Part shown: positions 9,978 to 18,376 of the stretch, in pieces
Numbering within the stretch: the stretch's first letter is position 1
Layout: each line of letters starts with the position of its first letter
Assembly (NCBI GenBank): GCA_900068845.1
Contig: CEFQ01000004.1
Coordinates: 186,159-250,158, forward strand
Reading direction: 5' to 3'
DNA from: Enterobacter ludwigii
Lineage (GTDB): Bacteria; Pseudomonadota; Gammaproteobacteria; Enterobacterales; Enterobacteriaceae
DNA: 64,000 bases
The notes under the pieces: model-generated
Database searches by the model: none
What the model saw: the letters and a program-made list of their open reading frames with translations, nothing else
Told to the model about the DNA's origin: nothing
Made by a program: the position numbers and the translations under genes

Positions 9978-12900
9978 ATGGCGAACAACAGTATTAATGA
10001 ATTGCGTCCGGTAACTATTGTTAATACCAGTAACAAAGCTTACAGCTGGTTAAATCGTACCGCTCTGGATGCGAAAGGCGGTAAGGTCGAACTGATTATC
10101 GATGGTGTAACTTACTCTACTTCGATTGATGAGAACGGCGGATGGAATTTCGTGCCACCAAATGGTTGGGCAGAAGGTCTGCACACCGTGGAAGTGATCG
10201 TGATCGACAGAGCAACTAACCGCAGTAAACCAGCCACGCTTATTTTAAACGTAGATGCTACCGCACCAGCACAACCTGAAATCTGGCGTGCGGTAGACAA
10301 TACCGGTAGCGAAAAAGGTAACCTGACGCCGGGCGACAGCAGCGATGAACATCAGCCAGTTCTTTCGGGCGTTGCTGAGCCAGGTGCGATTGTTTATCTG
10401 TATGACAACGCGGGCACCACCCCTGTTGGCTCAACAAAAGCAGACAGCATGGGCGCATGGACCATTACGCCTGAACTTGAAGACGGCACACACAGTCTGA
10501 CGGTTGTGGCGCAAGATGCGACGAAAAACCTCAGCGAAAAGTCAGCTGCATTTGAATTAATTATCAATGATGGTGCGGTAGTTTCTGCACAATCAGCCCA
10601 TGCTGATGCGACTACAGGTACTGTAGCACCGGTGGATGTCGGCACCTTCGCACAGAATGATGAAGGTATTACACCAGTATATTTAAATAAAAAAACTATT
10701 AGCACCACAGCTGAAGCCGACATAGGCGACATGGTGCAAATTTTAATCAACAACGAAGTGTATACCGTCATGACGGATGGCGAAGGGAAGTGGACGTTTA
10801 CATCTACAGAGCTTGAGGATGGCACCTATTTCTATCAGGTTCGTTATGTTGACCGTGCGGGCAACTGGGGAGATGCAGTACAGAGAATTGTCGTTATTGA
10901 CGCGGCAGCGCCTGAAGCACCGCAAATTATGCGCGTTATCGATGATGTCGGCACGCTTGATTATCTGACATCTAATCAATATACCAATGACAACCAACCG
11001 GCGATCAATGGTGTCGCGCAGCCTGGCTCGATCGTTTACGTTTACGGCGCTGACCCAATGCCGATTGGTTCGGTGCAGGCGGGTAACGATGGCCGCTGGA
11101 GCTTTGAGCCTACGCTGACCGAAGACGGCACCTATGTATTCAGCGCTGCTTATAAAGATCGCTTCGGCAATATGAGCCCAAAATCTGAAAACTTCGTCTT
11201 GAAACTGGATACCTCAGTGCCGGAAACCCCGACGCTGGACAACGTCATCGACGATGAAGGTGCATCAACGGGCGCACTGTCGTCAGGCAGCCGCACCGAC
11301 GATAAAACGCCGATACTCTCCGGTACTGCCGATGCTAACACGCTGGTGCGTATTTGGGATGGAGAGAAAGTGATTGCCAGCACCATTGCTGATTCGCGTG
11401 GTCGTTGGACCATTGAATTAGAACTTGAAGATGGCAATCACAGCTTGCGTGTGGATTCTCAGTCAAACGGCGGCAATACTTCCGGCCAAACCGAAGAATT
11501 CAAACTGATTGTTGATTCCACTTTACTGCCACCGGTTAAGATTGACGAAGTCGTTGCCAACAACGGTGATACCGAAGTCGTGCTGGCGGATGGTGACTCA
11601 ACTAATGATGAAACCCCAGTACTGCGCGGCAGCGGTAATGATGGCGAAATTGTTTATGTGTATGACAATGACGAAATTATTGCTTCAGCTACCGTTGAAG
11701 GCGGCAAATGGGAGATTGAAATTCCTGCGCGTGAAGACGGTGACCACGAGCTGTCGGTTGTCGTTGAAGACCCAGCAACCGGTAAGCGTTCAGATCCATC
11801 TGATCCGATCAAGTTGGTAATTGATACCGTTGCGCCGGAAAAACCGACTCCGCCAGTTGTTGTTGATAATGAAGGTGATGAAAAAGGCATCGTTGAACCC
11901 GGTAAAGCGATTGACGATAAGCAGCCTATTTTTGAAGGTGAGAAAGGTGAACCTGGCGCGACGGTTGAAATCGTGATCGTTGATGAAGAGGGCAACAAAA
12001 CCGTCATCGGTACCGGCATTGTTGATGAAGATGGTAACTGGACGGTTAAACCAACCGACCCTCTTGAAGATGGTGAGCATGACATCGTTGTGGAGATCAC
12101 TGACCCAGCGGGCAACACCTCTGAGCCATCTGATCCGGTAAAAGTGATCATTGATACCAAAGTGCCTGAGCCATTAACTGATGTAGCGATTTACGATGAT
12201 GTAGGACCGATCACCGGACCAATCAAAGCGGGCGACGAGACTGATGATACCCGTCCAACGCTGTCTGGTAAGGGTGAAAACGGTTCTACCGTGGCGATTT
12301 ACGATGGTGAAACGCTGATTGGTAGTGTCGTGGTGTCAAATGGCGAATGGCAGTTTGAGATTCCAACACTGGAACAGGGCGAACATAATATTCGTGTGCA
12401 GCCTGTCAGTGCATCGGGTGTGAAAGGCGAGATGTCTGAGGGCATCAGCTTTGTAGTAGATACCACGGCACCATTGGCCGGTACTTTTGATAGCGTTCTG
12501 AGTGATAAAACTGGCGTTGAAATTCCTGCAGGACGTTATATATCAGACCCTACTTTGAAAATGACAGGAACAGGTAACGATGGCGATATCGTGATCATTT
12601 TTGGTGATGCTGACCGCACTAAAGTGATTGGCTCTACTACCGTAGTCGATGGCAAATGGGTACTTGAGACCGAAAAGTTACAAGATGCAGATTACGAATT
12701 TACTGCTTCATTCCGTGATGCCGCGGGGAATCAGTTAGACGTAGAGACATCATTTAAGGTTGAAGTCGATACTGTAGAACCAGGCGTACCTGATCTTGGT
12801 GATTTATTTAGCATCCCAGAACTGAGTGAAGGCCTGATGCACATGTCACTGAACGACATCATGTCACAAGGCAATGATTCGCTGTTCATCGACAACGGCA

Positions 12901-13097
12901 AAACGCAGATGATTGTGTCTGATAAGTCAGGTGCTGAGCTGCAACTGGAAGACATTCTGCCAGAAGGCGAAGATCTGAATAACTGGAGCCAGGCAAACGG
13001 CACCGTCACTGTGGCAGGCGTGGAGTATAACGTTTACCAGAACAACGGTGGTGATGCGGAAGTATTGGTACAGCATCAGAATCAAGAACAGCTTTAA
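9978..13097 (+). CDS. Ig-like repeat adhesin with Bap-type C-terminal tail (second adhesin)
   Basis: A 1039-residue acidic protein made almost wholly of nine Ig-like repeats of about 100 residues. Each repeat has a core such as TPxLSGxxxxGxxVxIxDxxxxIGS...DGxWxF...LxDGxHxxxV...VxIDTxxPE. There is no Sec signal and no Bap prefix domain. The last ~95 residues (from VPDLGDLFSIPELSE) resemble the C-terminal end of Bap/BapA-type type I secretion substrates: SLNDIMSQGNDSLFID, DILPEGEDLNNWSQANG, VTVAGVEYNVYQ. The start is the ATG at 9978, with AAGGA eight bases upstream; a TTG at 9960 is a weaker option. A strong terminator follows. Probable cell-surface adhesin; the secretion system is not in the window. 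Confidence 0.82.
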   Translation: MANNSINELRPVTIVNTSNKAYSWLNRTALDAKGGKVELIIDGVTYSTSIDENGGWNFVPPNGWAEGLHTVEVIVIDRATNRSKPATLILNVDATAPAQPEIWRAVDNTGSEKGNLTPGDSSDEHQPVLSGVAEPGAIVYLYDNAGTTPVGSTKADSMGAWTITPELEDGTHSLTVVAQDATKNLSEKSAAFELIINDGAVVSAQSAHADATTGTVAPVDVGTFAQNDEGITPVYLNKKTISTTAEADIGDMVQILINNEVYTVMTDGEGKWTFTSTELEDGTYFYQVRYVDRAGNWGDAVQRIVVIDAAAPEAPQIMRVIDDVGTLDYLTSNQYTNDNQPAINGVAQPGSIVYVYGADPMPIGSVQAGNDGRWSFEPTLTEDGTYVFSAAYKDRFGNMSPKSENFVLKLDTSVPETPTLDNVIDDEGASTGALSSGSRTDDKTPILSGTADANTLVRIWDGEKVIASTIADSRGRWTIELELEDGNHSLRVDSQSNGGNTSGQTEEFKLIVDSTLLPPVKIDEVVANNGDTEVVLADGDSTNDETPVLRGSGNDGEIVYVYDNDEIIASATVEGGKWEIEIPAREDGDHELSVVVEDPATGKRSDPSDPIKLVIDTVAPEKPTPPVVVDNEGDEKGIVEPGKAIDDKQPIFEGEKGEPGATVEIVIVDEEGNKTVIGTGIVDEDGNWTVKPTDPLEDGEHDIVVEITDPAGNTSEPSDPVKVIIDTKVPEPLTDVAIYDDVGPITGPIKAGDETDDTRPTLSGKGENGSTVAIYDGETLIGSVVVSNGEWQFEIPTLEQGEHNIRVQPVSASGVKGEMSEGISFVVDTTAPLAGTFDSVLSDKTGVEIPAGRYISDPTLKMTGTGNDGDIVIIFGDADRTKVIGSTTVVDGKWVLETEKLQDADYEFTASFRDAAGNQLDVETSFKVEVDTVEPGVPDLGDLFSIPELSEGLMHMSLNDIMSQGNDSLFIDNGKTQMIVSDKSGAELQLEDILPEGEDLNNWSQANGTVTVAGVEYNVYQNNGGDAEVLVQHQNQEQL

Positions 13098-13122
13098 TTG
13101 CTGGTTAGATAGCTAATCAAAA

Positions 13123-13152
13123 AGCCCCGAACGAAAGTTCGGGGCTTTTTTT
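13123..13152 (+). terminator. Strong rho-independent terminator after the adhesin locus
   Basis: A perfect 10-bp stem, AGCCCCGAAC (13123-13132) with GTTCGGGGCT (13137-13146), and a GAAA tetraloop, followed by a run of seven T. It closes the adhesin locus and isolates it from the convergent ygiN-mdaB pair. Confidence 0.93.
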
Positions 13153-13179
13153 ACGTTATGAAGCAGCAACCGATTCGGG

Positions 13180-13488
13180 TTACTTCACCGCTTCCAACAC
13201 CAAAATCTTCACATCCACCACATCATCTTTGATCGCCGCGCGATGATCATCCATATGCGGCATCTGCTGATGCTGCTCCAAATGACGCAGCGATTCCCAC
13301 TGTTCCAACATAAAGATTGAATCCGGTGAGTTCTGTTTCCATGGCACCTGCGCTTGATGGTCAACAAGGGCGTCATACTGATGGCAGCCTTCTTCTTCCA
13401 GCACGGTAGGAATCAGTTGATTGATGGCATCAAGCACCACCTGACGTCGGCCTGGCTTGACACAAATTTCTGCAACAACGGTTAACAT
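13180..13488 (-). CDS. ygiN: Quinol monooxygenase YgiN (ABM family)
   Basis: A 102-residue antibiotic-biosynthesis-monooxygenase-fold protein close to E. coli YgiN (MLTVVAEICVKPGRRQ, EEGCHQYDALVD, FMLEQWESLRHLEQHQQMPHM). YgiN acts on quinols and is proposed to form a quinone redox cycle with MdaB. The ATG at 13488 matches the family start; a longer frame upstream runs into mdaB antisense sequence. It is the second gene of an mdaB-ygiN operon, 31 bases downstream of mdaB, as in E. coli. Confidence 0.9.
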   Translation of the reverse strand: MLTVVAEICVKPGRRQVVLDAINQLIPTVLEEEGCHQYDALVDHQAQVPWKQNSPDSIFMLEQWESLRHLEQHQQMPHMDDHRAAIKDDVVDVKILVLEAVK

Positions 13489-13519
13489 AGCGCTTCCTCT
13501 TTTCCCTGGGTGCTTACAG

Positions 13520-14098
13520 TTAAGCAAAGATCTGGCTGAGATGAGTCCGATAACGTTCGATATCGCGTGGCACATCCGGCATTTTAATCACATCGTTACA
13601 GATAAAGGTCGGCAAGCTTTCCATACCAAGGAATTGATTGGCCTTGTGGAAGTGCAGATACAAGCCATCCACGCCAACCCCTTCGAAGAATTGCTCAGGA
13701 TCGTTAAAGGCTTCCAGCGGTGCGTTCCAGGTCAGTGACAGCATATATTTCTTGCCCTGAATCAAGCCGCCAGAGCCGTATTTTTTGCCAGCATCGCTGC
13801 GCGTGCGGCCATCGCTGGCATACAACGAACCGTGACCCTCGGTGAACACATCATCAATGTACTTTTTCACCGTCCACGGCTCACCCATCCACCAGCCCGG
13901 CATCTGGTAAATCACCACATCGCTGTCGAGATACTTTTGCACTTCTTCTGCCACGTTGTAATTGCTATCGGCGAGCGTGACTTGCACCTGATGGCCCAGG
14001 TCGCGCAGTTGGCTGGCCGCAACCTCCGTTAACGTGTGGTTCAATTCGCCTTTCGAATGGGCGAAGGTTTTGCCGCCATCAATAATTAAAAAATTCAT
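13520..14098 (-). CDS. mdaB: NADPH:quinone oxidoreductase MdaB
   Basis: A 192-residue flavodoxin-fold quinone reductase (two-electron reduction of quinones by NADPH with FAD). It matches E. coli MdaB nearly throughout: YQMPGWWMGEPWTVKKYIDDVF, GSLYASDGRTR, KYGSGGLIQGKKYMLSLTWNAP, FHKANQFLGME. Cytoplasmic, no signal peptide. It is the first gene of the mdaB-ygiN operon and divergent from the pheC-like gene. An imperfect dyad GTGATTGATCAC lies at about 14164-14175 in the shared upstream region; its regulator is unknown. Confidence 0.95.
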   Translation of the reverse strand: MNFLIIDGGKTFAHSKGELNHTLTEVAASQLRDLGHQVQVTLADSNYNVAEEVQKYLDSDVVIYQMPGWWMGEPWTVKKYIDDVFTEGHGSLYASDGRTRSDAGKKYGSGGLIQGKKYMLSLTWNAPLEAFNDPEQFFEGVGVDGLYLHFHKANQFLGMESLPTFICNDVIKMPDVPRDIERYRTHLSQIFA

Positions 14099-14258
14099 GT
14101 AGATTCACTCCGTTTCTGTTTGATGCCGCACACTCTACGCGCGCGCAGGAGTGAGAAAAATGCGTGATTGATCACAACACTTTTGCGATTAACGCAATAA
14201 TCCGGTCGCTTATGAAACAATCCGCACGCAAACCACCGTCAATTAGAAAGAAGAGATC

Positions 14259-15023
14259 ATGAAAACCGCAATCTTAAGTGCATTACTTCTGGTGACTGGC
14301 GCTGCTCAGGCGCAATCCCATCTCGATGAAATCCGCGCAAACAAAACGCTCAAAGTCTGTACCACCGGCGATTACAAGCCTTACACCTATCTTCGCAGCG
14401 ATGGCCAGTATGAAGGATTAGATATCAGCATGGCGCAGTCGCTGGCGGCCAGTCTTGGGGCAAAAGTACAGTGGGTGCCGACCACATGGAAAACCTTGAG
14501 TGATGACTTTGTGGCGAAGCAGTGCGATATCGCGCTGGGCGGCGTATCCGTCACGCTCAAGCGCCAGCAGCTCGCCTGGTTTGCTCAGCCGCTGGGTGTG
14601 GATGGCAAAATCCCGCTGGTGCGCTGCGCTGACAAAGCGAAATACCAAACGGTTGAACAGATCAATAAAGCCAGCGTGCGCGTAATTGAACCAGCGGGTG
14701 GCACCAATGAAGCCTTCGTACACAGCCACCTGCCGCAAGCAACACTGCAGCTGGCCGATAACGTAGGGATTTTCCAACAGTTAGTAGATAACAAAGCCGA
14801 TGTGATGATCACTGATGCGTCTGAAGCGCTGTTCCAGCAGCAGCATTATCCCACGCTGTGCGCCATCAATCCGGATAAACCGATGCAGTACGGCGAGAAG
14901 GCGTACATGATCCCGCGTGATGATATGAGCTGGAAGCTGTATGTCGATCAGTGGCTACATCTCAGCACCGCTACGGGAGAATATGCACAGATTGCAAAAC
15001 AGTGGTTAGGTGCTGCGCGATAA
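14259..15023 (+). CDS. Periplasmic PheC-like cyclohexadienyl dehydratase / solute-binding-fold protein
   Basis: A 254-residue protein with a Sec signal peptide (residues 1-18, cut after QAQA) and a type II periplasmic-binding fold. It resembles Pseudomonas PheC, the periplasmic cyclohexadienyl (prephenate/arogenate) dehydratase, in blocks such as VCTTGDYKPYTYL, GLDISMAQSLAASLGAK, PAGGTNEAF, DNVGIFQQLVDNKADVMITDA and EKAYMIPRDD...YVDQWLH. Pantoea relatives are known to have such an enzyme. No ABC transporter permease or ATPase genes are adjacent, which favours an enzyme over a transporter subunit. It stands alone, divergent from mdaB and convergent with the aldolase operon. A plain amino-acid-binding protein remains possible. 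Confidence 0.75.
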   Translation: MKTAILSALLLVTGAAQAQSHLDEIRANKTLKVCTTGDYKPYTYLRSDGQYEGLDISMAQSLAASLGAKVQWVPTTWKTLSDDFVAKQCDIALGGVSVTLKRQQLAWFAQPLGVDGKIPLVRCADKAKYQTVEQINKASVRVIEPAGGTNEAFVHSHLPQATLQLADNVGIFQQLVDNKADVMITDASEALFQQQHYPTLCAINPDKPMQYGEKAYMIPRDDMSWKLYVDQWLHLSTATGEYAQIAKQWLGAAR

Positions 15024-15034
15024 GAAGATCGTAG

Positions 15035-15054
15035 GGTCGCCATTCATGGCGACC
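15035..15054. repeat. Short palindrome GGTCGCCAT-TC-ATGGCGACC, copy 1
   Basis: Perfect 9-bp arms around a 2-bp centre, preceded by GTAG. It lies between the convergent pheC-like and aldolase genes. It is one of ten related copies in this window. Confidence 0.9.
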
Positions 15055-15094
15055 GCTAATCCTCGCACGCATCCATGCGCGCCCAAAATGGAAC

Positions 15095-15958
15095 TTAACG
15101 ATACAAACTCGCCTTACCCAAGCCACCAAACAGATTCATTTTGTAGCGAATGACTTCTTTCGCCGCCGCAATCGCATCCGGATAAATCACGTTTGGATCC
15201 CACCAGGTTTCGCGTGCCAGAATTTCACGCAGCTTGTCGAAATAGGCGAATTTCATGTCGCTGGAAATATTGATTTTGCCAACGCCCAATGTCACTGCTT
15301 CAGCGATCTCCGCATCCGGATTCGCCGATCCACCGTGCAGCACCAGCGGAATGGTTACGCGCTGCGAAATGTCTCGCAGGATATGCATCTGCAGCTCAGG
15401 CTTCATATTTTTCGGGTAGATGCCGTGCGCGGTGCCAATCGCCACCGCCAGCGTATCCACGCCGGTACGCTGCACGAAATCCTCCGCCTGCGCCGGTTCG
15501 GTGTAGATCACTTTACTCACGCCGCCCTCCACCGAAGTGCCGGTATCGCCGATAGTGCCGAGTTCGCCTTCCACCGAAACGCCCACTGAATGCGCCAGTT
15601 TCACCACTTCTTTGGTCAGCGCCACGTTTTCCTCATACGGCAGCAGCGAGCCATCGATCATCACCGAAGTGAACCCACACTGGATGGCGCGCATCACATG
15701 AGCGATAGATGCACCATGATCGAGGTGAAGAGTGAACGGCACTTTGCTTTTCAGCGTGCGTTCACGCACGTAGCCAAAGAACTCATCGGTCACGAACTCC
15801 AATTCGCTGGGATGGATGGAGATAATTGCGGGCGTATGGGTGGCTTCTGCTTCTTCCACTACCGCACGAATAAAGCAGCTGTCCGCCACGTTGAATGCGC
15901 CAATGGCATAACGGTGTTCACGAGTCGGTGCCAACATCTCTTTCATTGAAATCAACAT
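15095..15958 (-). CDS. Class II ketose-bisphosphate aldolase (first paralogue; operon-distal)
   Basis: A 287-residue Zn-dependent class II aldolase of the GatY/KbaY/FbaA family, expected to cleave a ketose 1,6-bisphosphate or ketose-1-phosphate to dihydroxyacetone phosphate and an aldehyde. Zinc ligands are in place at His81 (LDHG), His178 (GTAHG) and His208 (LHGGS), with catalytic Asp80 and the EGELG block. It is the last gene of the PTS operon, separated from the second aldolase by a 118-bp gap containing a palindrome. That gap may allow separate or reduced expression. Substrate cannot be assigned from sequence. Confidence 0.85.
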   Translation of the reverse strand: MLISMKEMLAPTREHRYAIGAFNVADSCFIRAVVEEAEATHTPAIISIHPSELEFVTDEFFGYVRERTLKSKVPFTLHLDHGASIAHVMRAIQCGFTSVMIDGSLLPYEENVALTKEVVKLAHSVGVSVEGELGTIGDTGTSVEGGVSKVIYTEPAQAEDFVQRTGVDTLAVAIGTAHGIYPKNMKPELQMHILRDISQRVTIPLVLHGGSANPDAEIAEAVTLGVGKINISSDMKFAYFDKLREILARETWWDPNVIYPDAIAAAKEVIRYKMNLFGGLGKASLYR

Positions 15959-16049
15959 GTTAATATTTCCTCAGCGTGATGTTTACCGGAGTCGACGCGT
16001 GCGCCGACCCGATGATGGATAGGAATGTGAAATTTACCCTGCGATGTAG

Positions 16050-16069
16050 GGTCGCCATTTATGGCGACC
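16050..16069. repeat. Short palindrome, copy 2 (centre TT), inside the PTS-aldolase operon
   Basis: GGTCGCCAT-TT-ATGGCGACC, preceded by GTAG. It lies between the two aldolase genes, eight bases from the end of the upstream one. In the transcript it can form a 9-bp hairpin, which may reduce readthrough or mark a processing site. Confidence 0.9.
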
Positions 16070-16076
16070 GCCGTGC

Positions 16077-16925
16077 TTAAACCTTACCCGCCGATCCCGA
16101 CCAGCTCAGATACTCCACCACGACTTCGCGGCAAGCGGATTCCATAAGGCCCAGCAAATCGGCCAATTCGACGTGCGGATGCTTTAGCGCCTGTTCGACA
16201 GCCATTTTTCCGGCATCAAACACCGCCGCGCCGACGTTGATCTTGGCAACGCCAAATTCGCTGACGCGGCGAATATCCTCGGCTGGCGTGCCCGAACCGC
16301 CGTGCAACGCCAGCGGTCGCGTGGCAACAGCCTGCAGCTCCTGCAAGCGCTGGAAATCGATCTTCGGCTTCACGCCCGCCGGATAGAGTCCGTGCGCAGT
16401 ACCGACCGAGATCGCCAGCAAATCGATATCGGTCTGCTCAATAAACGGCAGCACATCGGCTACCTGCGTCATCTTCACTGAGGCATCAGCCAGCTCGTAG
16501 GTTGGCGCATCGGCAATATGACCGAGCTCGCCTTCCACGCACACGCCAGCGGTATGCGCCATTTTCACTACGGCGGCGGTTTGGCGAATGTTTTCTGCCA
16601 GCGGTTCAGATGAAGCATCAATCATCAGTCCGGTAAAACCGGCGCGAAACGCCTGACCAATCAGCGGAAACGCTTTGCCGTGATCGAGTGCCAGCGCCAC
16701 CGGCACGCTGGCGGCATCGGCCAGCGCCCTGACCAGCGGCACCGCAACGGCGGGAGGAAAATGCGCGCTGTGGCCCTGATAAACATTCAGAATCAAGGGC
16801 GCGCGTTGCTGTTCGGCGGCTTGTATGGCGGCACGCGCGGTTTCGAGGTTGAAGCAGTTAATGGCCAGCACCGCATATTTTTGTTGAGCAGCAGCCTGAA
16901 TCAGGTCATTCATCATGGCAAACAT
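16077..16925 (-). CDS. Class II aldolase (second paralogue)
   Basis: A 282-residue class II aldolase homologue of the neighbouring gene, but clearly diverged from it. Asp81-His82 (LDHG), the EGELG block, His178 (GTAHG) and His208 (LHGGS) are all present, so it should be catalytically competent. The ATG at 16925 has AAGGAG five bases upstream; further ATGs at codons 4 and 5 are less well placed. It begins nine bases after the PTS EIIC gene and is probably translated from the same mRNA. Two active-looking aldolases in one operon suggest two related substrates or a heteromeric enzyme (inference). Confidence 0.85.
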   Translation of the reverse strand: MFAMMNDLIQAAAQQKYAVLAINCFNLETARAAIQAAEQQRAPLILNVYQGHSAHFPPAVAVPLVRALADAASVPVALALDHGKAFPLIGQAFRAGFTGLMIDASSEPLAENIRQTAAVVKMAHTAGVCVEGELGHIADAPTYELADASVKMTQVADVLPFIEQTDIDLLAISVGTAHGLYPAGVKPKIDFQRLQELQAVATRPLALHGGSGTPAEDIRRVSEFGVAKINVGAAVFDAGKMAVEQALKHPHVELADLLGLMESACREVVVEYLSWSGSAGKV

Positions 16926-16934
16926 GGTGGCTCC

Positions 16935-18026
16935 TTATTCTAGGGTGAATTTAATGTCTTCATCGCGGGTGCCGGGGGCTTCCACGTCATCGAACTCCTC
17001 ATCCGCCTGGGTAACCGGTTTCTTCAGCACCGACAGCATCACGCCGCAGACGGTCGTACCGATGCCGAGCGCCAGGCAGAACAGCCACGGCTTCTCAAAC
17101 AGCGGCACCACAAACATCCCGCCGTGCGGCACCGGCGCGCCTACGCCCCACACCATAATCAGTCCACCGGCGATGGCGGAGGCCACCACACAGCTCCCGA
17201 CCACGCGGAACAGGTCGCGTGCAGCAATCGGAATCACGCCTTCGGTAATCATGCAGATGCCCATCGGGAAGGCGGCTTTTAGCGCCTCTTTTTCCGCTTT
17301 GGTGTACTTATTGCGGCTCAGCAGATACGAAAGCGTGATACCGAACGGCGGGATCATTGAACCGACAAACTTCACCGCTTCTGGCCCGTAAATGCCGTCA
17401 ACCAGCATGCCGTCGGCGAACAGCGACATGGTTTTATTCACCGGACCGCCGAAGTCGAACGTGGCCATCGCGCCGAGAATTGCGCCCATAACAAACTTCG
17501 ATCCGCCCTGCATCGATTCAAGCAGCCCAATCAGCGCCTTCTGCAACCAGACAATCGGCTGGCCGATAAAGGTCATCATTAACAGCCCGGCAATGATGGT
17601 GCTCAATACTGGCAGCACCATAATCGGCATTAAGCCCTGCATTGATTTGGGTAGCTTGATGATGTGGCGCAGCAGCAGCACGGTATAACCGACGAGGAAG
17701 CCTCCGAAGATACCGCCAATAAAGCCGGTACCGATCTGCCCACAGATAAAGCCGACAATCAGACCGGGCGCAAAGCCAGGACGATCGGCGATCGAGTAGG
17801 CGATAGCCGCGCTGATCAGCGGTACGATCAGGCCCATGCCCCAGCCGCCGATTTGATTAAGCATCCACGCGAGGGTGCCGGTGTGTTTGCCGACATCCGG
17901 CCCGCCAATCACCTGGCCGAGCGCGATACAGATCCCGGCGGCGACGATCAGCGGGATCATCCAGGAAATACCGGTAAGCAGGTGGCTTTTGATCTCCTGG
18001 CCGTACTGACGTTTGTTGTCACTCAT
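16935..18026 (-). CDS. PTS fructose-family EIIC permease
   Basis: A 363-residue integral membrane component of a fructose-family phosphotransferase system. It imports and presents a sugar for phosphorylation by EIIB. Many hydrophobic helices are visible, for example WMIPLIVAAGICIALGQVIGG near the N terminus and LIVPLISAAIAYSIADRPGFAPGLIVG. The family block FDFGGPVNKT is present. The cytoplasmic tail is acidic (DEEFDDVEAPGTRDEDIKFTLE). It lies between EIIB (11 bases upstream) and aldolase 2 (9 bases downstream). The sugar is unknown. Confidence 0.9.
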   Translation of the reverse strand: MSDNKRQYGQEIKSHLLTGISWMIPLIVAAGICIALGQVIGGPDVGKHTGTLAWMLNQIGGWGMGLIVPLISAAIAYSIADRPGFAPGLIVGFICGQIGTGFIGGIFGGFLVGYTVLLLRHIIKLPKSMQGLMPIMVLPVLSTIIAGLLMMTFIGQPIVWLQKALIGLLESMQGGSKFVMGAILGAMATFDFGGPVNKTMSLFADGMLVDGIYGPEAVKFVGSMIPPFGITLSYLLSRNKYTKAEKEALKAAFPMGICMITEGVIPIAARDLFRVVGSCVVASAIAGGLIMVWGVGAPVPHGGMFVVPLFEKPWLFCLALGIGTTVCGVMLSVLKKPVTQADEEFDDVEAPGTRDEDIKFTLE

Positions 18027-18037
18027 GCTGGATCTCC

Positions 18038-18352
18038 TCAGGCGCGCGCCAGTGAATCCGCCACTTTTTCGAGGAATTTCACCGGAGACTTGATCACCAC
18101 TTCGGTTTTCACTCGCACAATGGGTTTGCCCTGGAAGCGCTCTTCGCCTTTGATCTTCACGTCAACAGCGAGGATCACCACATCGGCGGCGGCAATGTCC
18201 TCCTGCGTCAGCGCAGTTTCAGTGCCAATGGTGCCTTGGGTTTCCACGTGGATGGTGTGGCCCAGCGCGTGGGCCCCTTTAATCAGTTTCTCGCGCGCAA
18301 TATAGGTATGCGCGATGCCTGCCGTGCAGGCCGCTACACAGACGATATTCAT
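18038..18352 (-). CDS. PTS fructose-family EIIB
   Basis: A 104-residue cytoplasmic phosphotransfer subunit. The phosphorylated cysteine is Cys9 in the block AACTAGIAHTYIA, and the rest follows the fructose-specific IIB fold (VETQGTIGTETALTQEDIAAADVVILAVDV). It accepts phosphate from EIIA and passes it to the sugar bound in EIIC. Free-standing EIIA, EIIB and EIIC genes in this order point to a dedicated fructose-like system rather than the FruAB fusion enzymes. Confidence 0.92.
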   Translation of the reverse strand: MNIVCVAACTAGIAHTYIAREKLIKGAHALGHTIHVETQGTIGTETALTQEDIAAADVVILAVDVKIKGEERFQGKPIVRVKTEVVIKSPVKFLEKVADSLARA

Positions 18353-18376
18353 GTGTTACCTCAGAGAGTGAGTGTG

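Noticed and set aside
11654..12160. 168-codon open frame antisense to the second adhesin
   Set aside because: A shadow of the Ig-repeat coding sequence with Ser/Pro/Thr-rich translation caused by the GAT/GAA-rich sense strand.
6613..13097. RTX toxin or RTX adhesin
   Set aside because: No glycine-rich GGxGxDxxx nonapeptide repeats are found. The Gly-rich stretch in the first protein is a simple GGEGG linker.
14164..14175. GTGATTGATCAC as a CRP site upstream of mdaB/pheC-like
   Set aside because: The half-sites are only 4 bp apart instead of 6, which does not fit CRP. Kept only as an unassigned dyad in the mdaB entry.
17664..18305. 213-codon open frame antisense to PTS EIIB/EIIC
   Set aside because: Overlaps two certain genes and shows no family similarity; typical high-GC antisense frame.
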